Source: Guyanagaster necrorhizus
Lineage: Eukaryota; Basidiomycota; Agaricomycetes; Agaricales; Physalacriaceae
Assembly (NCBI RefSeq): GCF_019112545.1
Contig: NW_025064881.1
Span: 1,586,591 to 1,650,590, forward strand
DNA length: 64,000 bases
Direction: 5' to 3'
The stretch's first letter is position 1. Each line of letters starts with the position of its first letter. Under the pieces are notes generated by a model. The model was not told where the DNA came from, did no database searches, and worked only from the letters and a program-made list of their open reading frames with translations. The position numbers were made by a program, and so were the translations under genes. Positions 8,181 to 20,537 of the stretch are shown piece after piece.

Positions 8181-11100
8181 ATGACTCCACTGCATTGGCC
8201 AAAGAATCCAATAGTGTGCCTGTCTCAACCGCTGGATGAACTTATAATACTTCTGTAGCAACATACGTGCATTCAAATATATCAGTTAACCACGCACACC
8301 CTAAACAGTCAAAAAGAAAAACTCAAGCACCTATGGGCCGAACAGGGGCAGAGAGCCCCAAACAGTGGCTCAAACCATTCGAGACTGAATGGACATGGAG
8401 AGCCATCAAAGAAGCAGTAAATGACAGTGCAGCGGAGGCTGTTCTGCGAGGGTGGATACATCGGGCTAGGACAGAAGAAGCCACTATAGATGCCATGAAT
8501 GGATTATGAGAAGCTGAATGGAGCCGAGCCCTGGAATAGTTGGACGAACTAAAGGGTCCACCAAAATTCATCAGACGAACTAAAACCCCTGGGAGGGACC
8601 TGACGATCAAGGCTCAGATCGAAACCTTAACCAATCGAACAACCCATTCGGTCAGCGCCCTGATCGACAGTGGCTGCACCAGTAGCTCTATCAATCGAAC
8701 TTTCATCTGCCAGCACAATCTCCCCACCAGGACCACTGCCACACCCATACCAGTATACAATGCCAATGGAACAAAAAATCAAGCCAGATCAATTACGGAG
8801 TTCATCGAGCTTAGATTGACCATCAGGGACCACTCCGAGAGGATTGATCTAGCCATGATGGATCTCGGAACCAAGGAGTTATTCTTGGGACATGACTGGC
8901 TAATTCAGCATAACCCGCTCATCAACTGGAAAACTGGGAGGCTCACATTTGTGTGGTGTCGGTGCTGAAAGATCCTGTATGAATTACCTGACGAGGATCC
9001 GGAGGACCAGTGGGATGAGGAGATGGAAGATGGCGAAACCATCCTAGCCATTGACCTACAGAAGGAGATTCATATCCGGGCAGTACATCATGCCAACAAC
9101 CTAGCAGCCAAGGCTCACGAAGGGAAGGAGGAGAAGATCTTCGAAGAGATGGTACTGGAGTGGGCACATGACTATCGGGACCTCTTCAAGAAAGAGAGTT
9201 TCAATGAACTCCCACTTCCAAAACCCTGGGATCATGCAATCGAACTGATCCCCAATGCCAATGCAAACCTCGACTGTAAGACCTACCCCCTCGGTAGTCA
9301 GGAACAATTAGAGCTCGATAAGTTCTTAGATGAGAACTTATCCTCCGGGCGAATTTGACCGTCGAAGTCCCCTATGGCTTCCCTCTTCTTTTTCATAAAA
9401 AAGAAGGACAGCAAACTTCGACCTGTACAGGACTATCACAAATTAAACGAAATGACCATCAAGAACAGATACCCGTTGCCGTTGATCTTGGAACTAATGG
9501 ACAAACTTTGAGGGGCCAAGTATTACACTAAACTTGACGTCCGCTGAGGGTACAATAACGTCCGGATCAAAGAAGAGGATGAGTGGAAGGCCATGTTCAG
9601 GACCAATCAAGGATTGTTCGAACCCACCGTAATATTCTTCGGTTTGACCAACTCCCCAGCTACCTTCCAGTGGATGATGAATGATATATTCAAAGATCTC
9701 ATCGCCACCGGAAAGGTGACCATCTATCTCGATGATATCCTCATAATGTCCAAGACGAGGGAAGAACACTGCGATCTGGTCCGACGGGTACTCACCCTCA
9801 TGAGAAAGCACAAACTATTTCTCAAAGCAGAGAAATGCGAGTTCGAGGTGCTAGAAACCAAGTACCTTGGAGTAATCATCAGTGAAGGGAGCATTCGCAT
9901 GGATCCGATAAAGGTTGCGGGGGTAGTAGACTGGCCGACCCCCACCAAGAAAAAGGAATTACAATCCTTTCTCAGCTTTACCAACTTTTATAGGCGGTTC
10001 ATATGAGACTACAGCAAGATTGTCTGCCCCATGACACAACTCACAGGAAACGCCCCATGGGGGTGGGGAACTCCTCAACAACTCGCCTTCGAAGACTTAA
10101 AACGGCGATTAGCAGAAGACATAGTCCTCGCCATACCATCTCAAGAAGGGAGGTTTCGAGTGGAGGCCGATTCCAGTGAAGGGGCCATAGGCGCCGTATT
10201 ATCCCAGGAACAGGATGAGAAATGGCGCCCTGTCGCTTTCCTCTCAAAAGCATTAACCATGACCAAGAGGAACTATGAGATTTATGACAAGGAGTTACTT
10301 GCGATAATGCTTGCCCTCGAAGAGTGGCGACATTATCTAATTGGGGCAGCCGACGCTTTCGAGATCTGGATGGACCACCAAAATCTTAGGTATTTCTGTC
10401 AACCTCAGAAGCTGAACCGACGCCAAGCTCGATGGGTCACCGAGCTCGCTCAATATCAATATACACTCTATCATAAGGCCGGGGTCGCTAACAAAAAGGC
10501 CGACCTTCTCTCCCGCCGTGCAGATCATGATCAAGGAAGAAACGACAATGACGGAGTTACCATCCTATGCCCCGAACACTTCCGAGCACTAATAATGCTG
10601 ACAGAGGAGGAAATACATGAATGCATCAAAAGCGCGACACGGGATGCACATCAGTGAGATCAAAGAGTTGCCGCCTCACTCAACCACAAATGGGGAATGA
10701 CGAAGGAAGACGGAATGATCCATTACAACGGGAGAATTTATATTCTACGAGTCCAACGGCTGCACGGAGAAATCATTGCGACTTGCCACGACCATGCCAT
10801 GGCAGGGCATCCCGGCATCGCCAAAACAAAAGAACTCATCCTACGAAATTATTGGTGGCCGAAACTCGGCAGTGACATTGCCTCATACGTCAAGGCCTGC
10901 GAGATGTGCTAAAGGGGAAAGGCGTCAACACAATCACAACCAGCGCCCTTACACCCAAATGAAGTACTGTCACAACCATGGACCCATATCTCTGTCGATA
11001 TGATCACAGGGCTACCAGACTGCAACAGCTATGATGCGATCCTCGTCATAGTTGATCAGTTCTCCAAAACGATCATCCCAGTCGCATGTTCCACTGAACT

Positions 11101-12055
11101 AACCTCGGAGGGATGGGCAAAAATCTTGCGAGACAAGGTGTATACCAAGTATGGCATGCCACAAGTGGTCATTTCTGACCGAGGACCACAATTCGTTTCA
11201 AAATTCCTCGATGACCTATACAAGTTGCTGCAGATAAAACGAAATGCATCTACAGCCTATCATCCACAGACCAACAGTCAGACCGAACAGGCAAACCAAG
11301 AAGTTGAAAAATACCTATGCCTATTTATCAACTATCGACAAGATGATTGGGTTGAATGGTTAGCACTCGCAGCCTTCCAACACAATAACAGGGTGCACTC
11401 TGCCACAGGTTTGACACCTTTCTTTGTCAACCACAGTCATCACCCACACGTTGTGCAAACGAGCTGTCACAAAACAACAACCCCTGCATCCACAACCTTC
11501 ACCGTGACATTGGAAAAGATTCACGCCGAAACAAAAGCTGCACTAGAAAAAACAGCAAATGCCATGAAACACCAGTATGACAAACACCGACGTGCAGCTC
11601 ATGTATACCAGACCCACGACAAGGTCTGGCTCAATACAACCAATCTCCATCTTCCCTGGCCAAAACGAAAACTCGCCAACAAACGTACCGGCCCCTTTAC
11701 TATCATGGCAAAAGTCAGAGAATCTGCCTATAAATTGAAACTACCGTCAGGATGGAAAATCCACGACGTATTCAATGAATTCCTCCTGACCCCGTATATA
11801 GCACCAGCCTTCCCAAATCAAGAACGACCACCACCTCCACCCCTCGACTTGATTGATGATGAGAAACACTACGAAATCGATCAAGTCTTAAATCACAAAC
11901 TCCGAAAAGTCAAAGCCTGTGGAGGCGGTATGATGACCACGGTGGACTATCTCGTCAGTTGGAAAGGGTATGGTCCCGAATCAAATCAATGGATAAATGA
12001 AAAATACATGAGTGCTGATGATGCCATACACGACTATGAATTATCCCTTAATTAA
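8181..12055 (+). pseudogene. pol: Element A pol: protease, RT, RNase H, integrase, chromodomain
   Basis: Frame 2, -1 relative to gag; that frame opens at 8153, giving a 28-nt overlap with gag. Domains: spacer 8181-8540; retropepsin 8540-8968 with LIDSGCTSSS (DSG form of the DTG triad) and an FLGHDWL segment; linker 9023-9358; RT 9359-10006 with YLDD at 9725-9736; RNase H 10031-10657 with [28 protein letters not shown] and KKADLLSR catalytic segments; integrase from about 10690 with H..H (CHDHAMAGHP) and CEMC zinc ligands, catalytic D at 10997, VISDRGPQF, and E in QTEQANQEVEKYL, then a GPF module near 11690; chromodomain 11845-12055 (VDYLVSWKGYGPESNQW), ending YELSLN-stop. The final ORF 11000-12055 is intact. 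Stops at 8507, 8537, 8966, 9356, 10004, 10655 and about 10910 fit TGG, CGA or CAA codons hit by one transition. Confidence 0.93.
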
Positions 12056-12075
12056 GCCATCGGGATGATGGTCTT

Positions 12076-12088
12076 AAGCAGGGGGTAA
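12076..12088 (+). promoter_or_regulatory. Polypurine tract of element A
   Basis: AAGCAGGGGGTAA directly abuts the 3' LTR and would prime plus-strand DNA. It sits in a conserved block ATGATGGTCTTAAG...GGTAA found before the 3' LTR of B, D, E, I and K. Confidence 0.75.
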
Positions 12089-12523
12089 TGTTATGAATTT
12101 CTCCCTTTTATTCCCTTTTACCCCTATTTACGCTTAGTCAGAAGGCATAAGATTATGGGAAGCTTAGTCAGCACAACTAACCTGCCCATCAAGTCACCAT
12201 GATGGTTGAGTCCAACGACAACACAATTATTCTTTTATATATGGTAGCGATGCTCAAGGACAATGGGCACCATGGACACAGATATACATAATAAGCAAGT
12301 AGTATAATTAGGAGACATCTGAATGGTATTTAAGAGCCAACGCTCCTGCTGGTAAACCCCAGCTTCAAGCTAAAGTTTATACACGCCATTCTATCTCGAG
12401 TCAACATCTGACCTTGTGTCACATCAAACAGGTACATAATAAGTGGACTCAGGTGATTCCTTGAAGTGCGAAGGAACATCTGTTTATCATGTATATCTGT
12501 CCATGTGATGCTTGAGCCTAACA
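12089..12523 (+). repeat. 3' LTR of element A
   Basis: 435 bp, TGTTATG...CCTAACA, followed by TSD copy CATAA at 12524-12528. It is more CpG-decayed than the 5' copy (for example CACGTG pair now CATGTA/CATGTG at 12488-12507). Confidence 0.97.
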
Positions 12524-12528
12524 CATAA

Positions 12529-15500
12529 GCATTCGAATATACTCTGACCTATTACCATGCACACTAATGAATTGCAAAAGAAAACTCAAGTGCCCAAGAG
12601 CCAAACAGAGGCAGAGGGCCCTGTAGCATGGCTCAAGCTATTCAATACTGAATGGACCTGGAGGGCCATCAAAGAAGCAAAAACCGAAGCAGTGGCAGTT
12701 GCTGCACTAAAGAACTGGATCCATCGAACCAGAACAGAAGAGGCAACTGAAAAAGTAATCATGAGAATAAAGGTGGCAGAGAGACATCAGGCCCTCGAGT
12801 GGCTAGATGAGTTACAAGGGCTCTAAAAATTTATTCGACATTCAAAAACCGCAGGACACGATTTAATAACCAAGGTCCAGATTGAAGACTTGACCACTCG
12901 AGCCATACACTCCATTAATGCCCTAGTCGATAGTGGCTGTACTGGGAGCTCCATTAATCGAGCTTTCATCGATAAGCACAAACTCCCAACTTGGGCCACT
13001 GCCACTCCCATTCCAGTATATAATGCAGATGGGACAAAAAATCAGGCAGAGTTGATAACAGAATTTGTAGAAGTCTGGTTGACAATTGGAGATCACTCAG
13101 AACGAATCAACTTAGCTGTAATGGATCTTGGATCAAAAGAAATCTTCCTGGGCCATGACTGGCTCATATGGCACAATCCACTAATAAACTGGAAAACCAG
13201 ACGTGTTATATTCATCCAGTGCTGATGTCAAAAAATACCATTCAAGTTGCTCAATAGAGATCCAGAAGACTGATAAGATGAGGAAATGGAAGATGGAGAG
13301 ACAATCCTTGCCATCAACTTGCAAAAAGAGATACACATCTGGGCCATTCATCATACCAACAACTTAGCCATGAGGGCTAATGAAGGAAGAGAGGAAAGAA
13401 CATTTGAAGAAATGGTGCCAGAGTGGGCATGAGACTATCGGGACCTGTTCAAAAAGGAAAGCTTTGATGAACTTCCAACCCTAAAACTCTGAGACTATAC
13501 GATCAAGCTCGTCCCAAATGCCAGTGCCAATCTGAATTGCAAGATGTACCCTCTCAGTAATCAAGAACAACAGAAACTCGACAAGTTTCTCAATGAAAAC
13601 TTGTCAAGTGGGTGGATTCGGCCATCCAAGTCACCTATGGCATCACCATTCTTCTTTGTAAAAAAGAAAGATGGCAAACTCTGATCAGTCCAAGACTATC
13701 GAAAACTTAATGAGATGATGATCAAAAATCGTTATCTCCTCTCACTCATCTTGGAGTTGATAGACAAACTCCGAGAAGCTAAATATTACACAAAACTCAA
13801 CATCCAATAAGGGTATAACAATGTCTGAATCAAGGAAGGGGATGAATGGAAAGCCACCTTCCAAATGAACCAAGAGCTGTTTGAGCCCACTGTCATATTT
13901 TTTGGGCTTATCAACTCCTCCATGATATTCCAGTGGATGATGAACAACATCTTCAAGGATCTCATCACCACTGGAAAGGTCATGATCTATCTTGACGACA
14001 TCCTAATTATGTTGCAAACCAAGAAGGAGCATAGGAAACTAGTACAACAAGTACTGGCTCTTCTGAGGAAGCATCGGCTATTCCTCAAAGCAGAAAAATG
14101 CAAGTTCAAAGTACTCAAAACAGAGTACCTCGGTGTCATCATCAGTGAAGGAAGGATCAGAATGGACCCAATCAAGGTGGCAGGGGTCACTGAGTGGCCA
14201 GAATCCACTAAGAAGAAGGAATTACAATCCTTCCTCAGATTTACCAACTTCTATCGACGATTCATCTGAGACTACAGCAAGATAGTATGCCCCATGACAC
14301 AGCTCACAGGCAATGCCCCCTGGATCTGGGGAGCCTCTCAGCAAACAGCCTTCCAATACCTCAAAAATCGAATAGCTAAAGACATTGTACTTGCTATTCT
14401 GACCCAGGAAGGAAAGTTCCAAGTAGAAGCAGACTCTAGTGAAGGGGCAATGGGTGCAGTACTCTCGCAGGAGCAAGCAGGAAAATAGTGGCCAATAGCA
14501 TTCCTTTCCAAAGCTCTCACTGTCACAGAAAGGAACTATGAGATTTATGACAAGGAATTGTTGGCAATCATGCTCACCCTAGAGGAATAGTGACACTATC
14601 TGATCGGAGCCACCAAGGTCTTTGAGATCTGGACCAATCATCAGAACCTCAGATACTTCTGCCAACCTCAAAAACTAAATCACCGATAGGCCCAATGGGT
14701 CACCGAACTTAGCCAGTACCAATATACCCTGCACCACAAGGCAGAAGCAGCCAACAAGAAGGCCGACCTCTTGAGTTATCATGCAGATCACAACCAAGGA
14801 GGATCGGACAACAAAAGAGTCATTCTCCTGTGACCAGAGCATTTTCAGACTATGATAATGCCTACAGAGGAAGAACTTCATGAATGCATCTGGAGTACTA
14901 CCCAGGATAGCCATAAATGGGATCAGTGCATTGCACCATTGCTAAACTATGAATGAGGACTGACCCAGAAAGACGGCCTCATCTACTATGATGGCCGGAT
15001 CTATATTCCTCGAGACAAAAGACTATAAGGAGACATCATTGCGACCTGCCATGATCATGCCATAGCAGGGCACCCTAGGATTGCCAAGAGAAAAGAACTA
15101 ATTCTACGAGAATACTGGTGGCCCAAAATGAGAGATGACATCACCAGTTATGTTTGGGCATGTAAAACATATCAACAAGGCAAGGCATCAACAAAACCCT
15201 GGGCTGCTCCACTCCACCTGAATGAGGTACCATCATCCCCATGGACCCACATTTCAGTCGACATGATCATGAGACTACCTGATTATAATAGCTATAATGC
15301 AATCCTAGTCATTGTCAATCAGTTCTCAAAGGCAATTATCTCCATCACCTGCTCCATGGAATTGAACTCCAAAGGATGAGCAAAGATCTTATGGAATGAA
15401 GTCTACACCAAATACAGCATGCCACAAGTCATCATCTTGGACTGAGACCCACAGTTTATCTCTAAATTCATTGACAACCTATATCGACTCCTAACTATCA

Positions 15501-16318
15501 AACAAAATGCATCAACCACATATCATCCCCAAACTGATGGACAGACAGAGCAAGTCAACCAGAAAGTAGAGAAATACCTTTGTCTTTTTATCAACTATTG
15601 ATAAGATGACTGGATCAAGTGATTAGCCCTTGCCATGTTCCAACACAATAACCAAATCCATTTGGCAACCAGAAAAACACCCTTCTTCATGAACTATGGC
15701 TGACATCCTCCTGTCACTCAGACAAGTCACTTATATACAACGACCCCTGCTTCAACAGATTTTATCAATTCCATGACAAAAATCCATGCTGAAACAAAAG
15801 TGGCACTCAAAAAAGCCACAGCTTCGATGAAGAAACAATATGATAAACACCAGCACTCTTCCCATATATACCATGTCCACAATAAAGTCTGATTGGACAC
15901 CATCAACCTACATCTGCCCTGTCCCAAAAGAAAACTTGCTGACAAATAGACAGATCCATTCCCAATCATTACCAAGATAGGCCTCAGCACCTATAAATTA
16001 TGTCTGCCACCATCATGGAAGATACACGATGTATTCAATGAAACACTACTCTCACTCTACATCACATCTGCATTTCCCAATCAGGAATGCCCTCCACCTC
16101 TGGCCACTGATTTGATCAATGATGAAGAACATTATAAAATCGACCAAATCCTAAACTATAAACTATGAAAGATCAGAGCCAAAAGGGGGGGCATAACAAC
16201 AACAGTGGACTACCTGGTTAAGTGGAAGGGCTATGGTCCAGAATCTAACCAATAGGTAAATGAAAAGAACATGATGGCTGATGATGCAATTCATGATTAT
16301 GAACTGTCCCTAAATTAA
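12529..16318 (+). pseudogene. pol: Element B pol
   Basis: Continues B after the A insertion. In the uninterrupted element it is in the same frame as the truncated gag. Spacer 12557-12826; protease 12890-13225 (ALVDSGCTGSS, FLGHDWL); linker to about 13610; RT about 13620-14270 with intact YLDD at 13988-13999; RNase H about 14290-14830 ([23 protein letters not shown]); integrase about 14940-15970 (CHDHAIAGHP, HISVDMI; the second catalytic D is kept in a damaged LD-stop-DPQF motif); chromodomain about 16120-16318 ending LSLN-TAA at 16316-16318. One frame throughout, broken by TGA and TAG at former CGA and TGG codons (for instance near 13800 and 15600). Confidence 0.87.
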
Positions 16319-16351
16319 GCCATCAGGATGATGGTCTTAAGGAGGAGGTAA

Positions 16352-16813
16352 TATTATGATTTCACCCCTTTTATTTTGCTTGTTCTCGTTTTAACCCTAT
16401 TTATGCTTAGTAAGGCATCTAGGCCTGGCATTTGGGACTGTGGGACAAGGGTTAGTCAGCACAACAAGACTGACCATTTATCTTGCAATGCATCAATGAC
16501 TACTAGCAACACACAAAAACCCTTTTATATATGATAACGATGCCCAAGGACTTGAAGACGACAGACAGAGAATACTACAATAGACACCAAGTAATAATAG
16601 CCTCATGTATAGTATTTAAGGAGCTCGCTCTCACTGGCATAGAACCCAGCTTCAAGCTAAAGTTTATAACTACCATTTTACCTCGAGTCTACATCTGACC
16701 TTGAGTCACATTGGGTATGAGAACACACTTAAGTGGACTCAGCTGATCCCTCAAAGTGTGAAGGGATGGCTGTTTATCATGTGTCTCTGCTCACATGATG
16801 CTTGGGCCTAACA
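16352..16813 (+). repeat. 3' LTR of element B
   Basis: 462 bp, TATTATGATT...CCTAACA, preceded by purine-rich AAGGAGGAGGTAA. Pairs with 1131-1593. Only 10 bp (16814-16823) separate it from element D. Confidence 0.93.
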
Positions 16814-16823
16814 TTAGCCTTAT

Positions 16824-17283
16824 TGTTATGATTTTTCTATTTTCTTTCCTGATTAATCTCTATTTATGCTTAGTCAGAGCACTAAACACAGGTGCTTAAG
16901 ACTATGAGATAAAGCTTGGTCATCATAAATGGCCAAGTTAGTCATTGTCTTTTGATGCAACAGTATTATCTGATAATGCACAATCATCCTTTTATGTACA
17001 GTAACGATGCTCAAGGACAATGAGCACAAAGGATTTGACAATACACAATTAGTAACAGTATATTTAGCACAGGACTTGTACAGTATTTAAGAGGCTTGCT
17101 CTTGCTAGAAAAACCCAGCTTTGAGCTAAAGTTTATTCACACCATTCTACTCTCAAGCTGATTCTCTTTGGTCTTATGACACAACGACTCAGAAGCACAT
17201 CAGTGGACTCAGACAACTGCCTGAAGTGTGAGGCAGCTTCTGTTTATCATGTGTTTCTGCTCACATGATGCTTGGGTCTAACA
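16824..17283 (+). repeat. 5' LTR of element D
   Basis: TGTTATG...TCTAACA, 460 bp. TATTTAAG at 17084-17091, self-primer segment AGCTTTGAGCTAA at 17117-17129, predicted PBS TTAGCTTGAAGCT at 17285-17297. The stretch compared with its partner shows only transitions. Confidence 0.93.
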
Positions 17284-17340
17284 GTTAGCTTGAAGCTCTT
17301 TCTTCCCTTTTCTCACACCTATTAGTGTGAAGGAAACTGA

Positions 17341-17661
17341 ATGCTCTCTATTAACTCCTCAGACCTGAACTTTGATCATGAGTTCTTTGAACTCCTTGCT
17401 TCTATTGTCAGAACATTGTTGGGATTGTTTATGATCATCCAGCTGTACCAGAGATGTCATTCAATTACTGCTTAGGCAATCAGACATTATAACAAGTTTC
17501 TACACATTCAACATATTTTATGAAACATGACTCCTGATCTTCCTCTTCATAACATTCTCAAATTCCGATGAGCATCCCACCAGCTCTCAATAGACCCCTT
17601 ACCCAAAGCTAGGTCTAGCAGCCTGCATCAAAGGGACATTCAGGAAGAAAAAGGACACTGA
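17341..17661 (+). pseudogene. ORF1a of element D, decayed
   Basis: ATG at 17341, end stop TGA at 17659-17661: 106 codons, the same length as in I, J and C. Hydrophobic run ELLASIVRTLLGLFMIIQL, RHY segment, then PLPKARSSSLHQ and EEKGH before the stop. Internal stops (TAG in the AW codon, TGA in the ILxN region) fit TGG and CGA/CAA hit by transitions. No known family. Confidence 0.65.
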
Positions 17662-20537
17662 TACTCTCTCAAACAAACTAGCTGAGACTATGACTCTTGC
17701 ATCATGGGATTCAGAAACCCATAGATTCCAGGACCACCACCTGACTATGAGGACAAGGACATCCTGAGAGACTTCTTTCAGCAGTCTCTCTTGTCTAACA
17801 CTATCACTGCCCCTTGATGCCGCTTGGCTGGCTACAAGATCCCATCAAACATCACCTCAAAGCCAGTCTCATAGCCCCATCTCTATCTCCTCACACTCAG
17901 TTGGGATACACAGTGGGATAGGGAGGACATCCTCAGAGTGGCTCTATGATGAGTGCCAAGGCAGAGAAATACAGGATGAGATCATACACTAGTACTTCTC
18001 TACCTGGAACACCAACATCCCTTTTAACTACAATGAAGCCCTCAGACAGAAAGAACAAAGGCAACAAACTGCACCACAGCTAATTCACAGTGAGCTTGAG
18101 GAACACCTCCTTGTGAAAGAGAGATAGAGACAGAAAGCTGCCAGATACGATGAGCAGCATCAGGATGAGCAGTGAGAAGTTGAGAGGGCCCAACTGGAAA
18201 GAGCCAACATCTCAAACTGATATAGACTCTGACCTGAAGGTGCCACCATTCTTGCCCCAGTATGCACTGATCTATCTCTTTCCACCCCAGTCTTCAGAGA
18301 GCCAAGTACTGAGTCCAGCCAGTGGAGCAAGAACTGCTAGAGAAATGAGACTCTTGCAGCAGAAGGCAGAGCCTCTGAATCTCTCTTATGTCCTCCAACT
18401 CTCCAGTATCCCTCTCTCTGATGAACCTTCAGTAATGACACTATGTTCAGAGATGACAAGTCCATCCTCAGATACTATAGGCTATGAGTCCCTGAGACTG
18501 CTCACATCTCTGCCCACACACTCTGAGGATTTCTTGGGAGCCAAGTGGTTGGGCAGCTACTCAATGACAGATACAGGAGAAACATCCAGCTCTATCACAA
18601 GCAAGTGGAGGCATCAAGAGCAACAGGAGGAAACTGATATGATGAACATATCAGTAGTCAGCCAGCCTCTGCCTATTACAGCTTTTCCAACACCTCAGGC
18701 TCCACTACTGGCCTCAGCACTCAGCTGGAACAGCAGAATGACAGCCCAACCACTAGAGGACAGAGAGAGTTTCTATGCTCTGCCTGCCACCTTTCTCACA
18801 GAGAAGAATGTCAAGGATGAGGAAGACAAAGAAACTGAGAGTAGTGGTCTACCTCGCACTGGGGGGAATCTTTCTTATTTTTTGTAAGAAGACATAGATG
18901 AAGAAAAACTGGAAAGAGTGATACAAGAGGCAAGGACTCAAGAGTATCAAGAGTTATACTTGCAAGAGGTAAACTTTTTATGGCATGATGTCACCTGGGT
19001 AGCATTGCAATTAGGACAATTATATTTGCAGTCATCAACTAATAAAAAAACAGAAATCTTGAGGCATGCAGCAACTGACTATGCTGCTGAACAATATAAC
19101 AAGAGACATCTGGAAGATCTAGTTCGTCAACCTCTAGTATATCAGATGCTGAAACCAGTACAGCCAATGCTGTGATCACCATCCATCACCCTGAAGTGAG
19201 CCATATATATGGCACTTTCTATCCAGAGTATATTTTCATACTCTGCCCTGTTATCTCAAACAATAGCAACTTGGCTCTTGCAAATCTGACCACAGTCTAA
19301 GGAGATGCTGACCTCTTACCAAAACTCTTAGACCAGCAAAGGGAGCCACATTCTAGAGGTTCAACCTCCTTCTGACTAAGCAAGCAGGAGTGGTGCTGGA
19401 AAAGAACTAATCAGAGATGACCTAGAAGCAGTACAACTCAGATTCACTATACAGGATGGAGTCATAGTCTGAAAGGAAGAACCACTATGGAGAAGCCCAG
19501 TAGTAGATGACAACTTGCTTCACTCCTTCTCTGGACCACCACAAGAATGGTAATGACCTCTATTTTCTGACTGGCCTAACCCAATGGGCACATTACTCTA
19601 TGATGCTGCCATTCTTCAATACTGCCTCAATTTGCTACAGAAGCTCCACCTCTTTAAAGAGGCCTCTGATGATATTGACTAATTCCTGATCGATTGCAAA
19701 CAGTATTTTGAGATATACATTGGGTATCTCAGAACTGACATGAACAAAGTTGTCTTCACTGCTTCTTACCTTGAAGAGAAGGCCAAGACCTGGTGGATTC
19801 TCATCTCCCTGAACTTCTGATCATCAACTCAGGAGCACTATCAATACCCTTCATGGCCCATTTTTAAACAAATGCTCCATGATAAATTCATTGATTCTGC
19901 TATACAAGAGGTACACAAACAGAAGATCAAGGAGTATAAGATGGCCAACAAGGCAGTGACAGACTACTTTGATGAGTTAGAATGGTTGGCCAAACTTACC
20001 AGTATTCAGGATGATATGGCAAATGATGAAAGGATGGTTGAGGCCCTCAAGAGAGGGGTCCCCTCCTCCTACATCATGATGATCTCAGCAATTGGCATCA
20101 AAGCTCTAATGCTGAATGGCTATGATGAATGGAAAGAGCAGATTATCAAGATGTACAAGGAGCAACAAAGGCAGAAAGCAGAATCCATGATACTGCAAGA
20201 CTACATGAAGAAGTCAACACTGCCAACTCTGAACAAGTCATCAGGGACAACTGCCAGGAAATCATTAGGACCCTTGATGGCCCCTGTCTATACCATACAG
20301 AAAACCAGAACAGGCACCACATACACCAGGATAGGCAAACCAATGGATATAGACCAGATGAAGAAGGAAGAAAAGTGCTTCAACTGCAGTCAGAAGGGCC
20401 ATATGACAAAGGACTGCCTGAAGAAGAAGAGGACACATAAAGACATCAGGGTGCAGATTGCTGACCTGCAGAAAAAAAAAGAAGAACTTGGCTTGGAAAC
20501 TAAAGTAGAAGAGGTAAAAGACACAGCCAGTCAGTGA
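17549..20537 (+). pseudogene. gag: Element D gag
   Basis: Expected start ATG is ATA at 17549. It carries the PPPDYEDKDILRDFFQQS block (about 17735-17790) and a charged helical region near 18060-18200. A 245-codon open stretch is at 18150-18887, ending in acidic DEEDKETESS. Then a TDEE-like acidic helix 18890-18950, capsid-like 19700-20150 (MLHDKFIDSAIQEVHKQ, DYFDELEWLAKL), and the CCHC knuckle CFNCSQKGHMTKDC at 20376-20417. Stop TGA 20535-20537. The C-terminal 222 codons (19872-20537) are uninterrupted. As in A, conserved peptides of the N-terminal half alternate between two frames. Confidence 0.8.

Larger units (their letters stand above)
4449..12523 (+). mobile_element. Element A: near-complete Ty3/gypsy chromovirus, plus strand
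   Basis: 8075 bp with 435-bp LTRs at both ends (4449-4883, 12089-12523) and a perfect 5-bp TSD CATAA (4444-4448, 12524-12528). Order: LTR, PBS, ORF1a, gag, pol (PR-RT-RH-IN-chromodomain), PPT, LTR. It sits inside B and is one of the two innermost elements. Pol stays in a single frame from 8153 to 12055, so inactivation is by point changes: about a dozen nonsense codons, each reachable by one C-to-T or G-to-A change. CpG is still common, unlike older elements. Confidence 0.97.
1131..16813 (+). mobile_element. Element B: Ty3/gypsy chromovirus, plus strand, interrupted by A
   Basis: LTRs at 1131-1593 and 16352-16813 (463 and 462 bp). Element A plus one TSD copy occupies 4449-12528, so B itself is about 7.6 kb. 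Flanking 5-mers are ttggc (1126-1130) and ttagc (16814-16818), a TSD with one transition. B lies in the gag of element C. It lacks about 0.4 kb of gag including the zinc knuckle, which also fuses gag to pol in one frame. Internal stops fit C-to-T or G-to-A changes. Confidence 0.92.
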
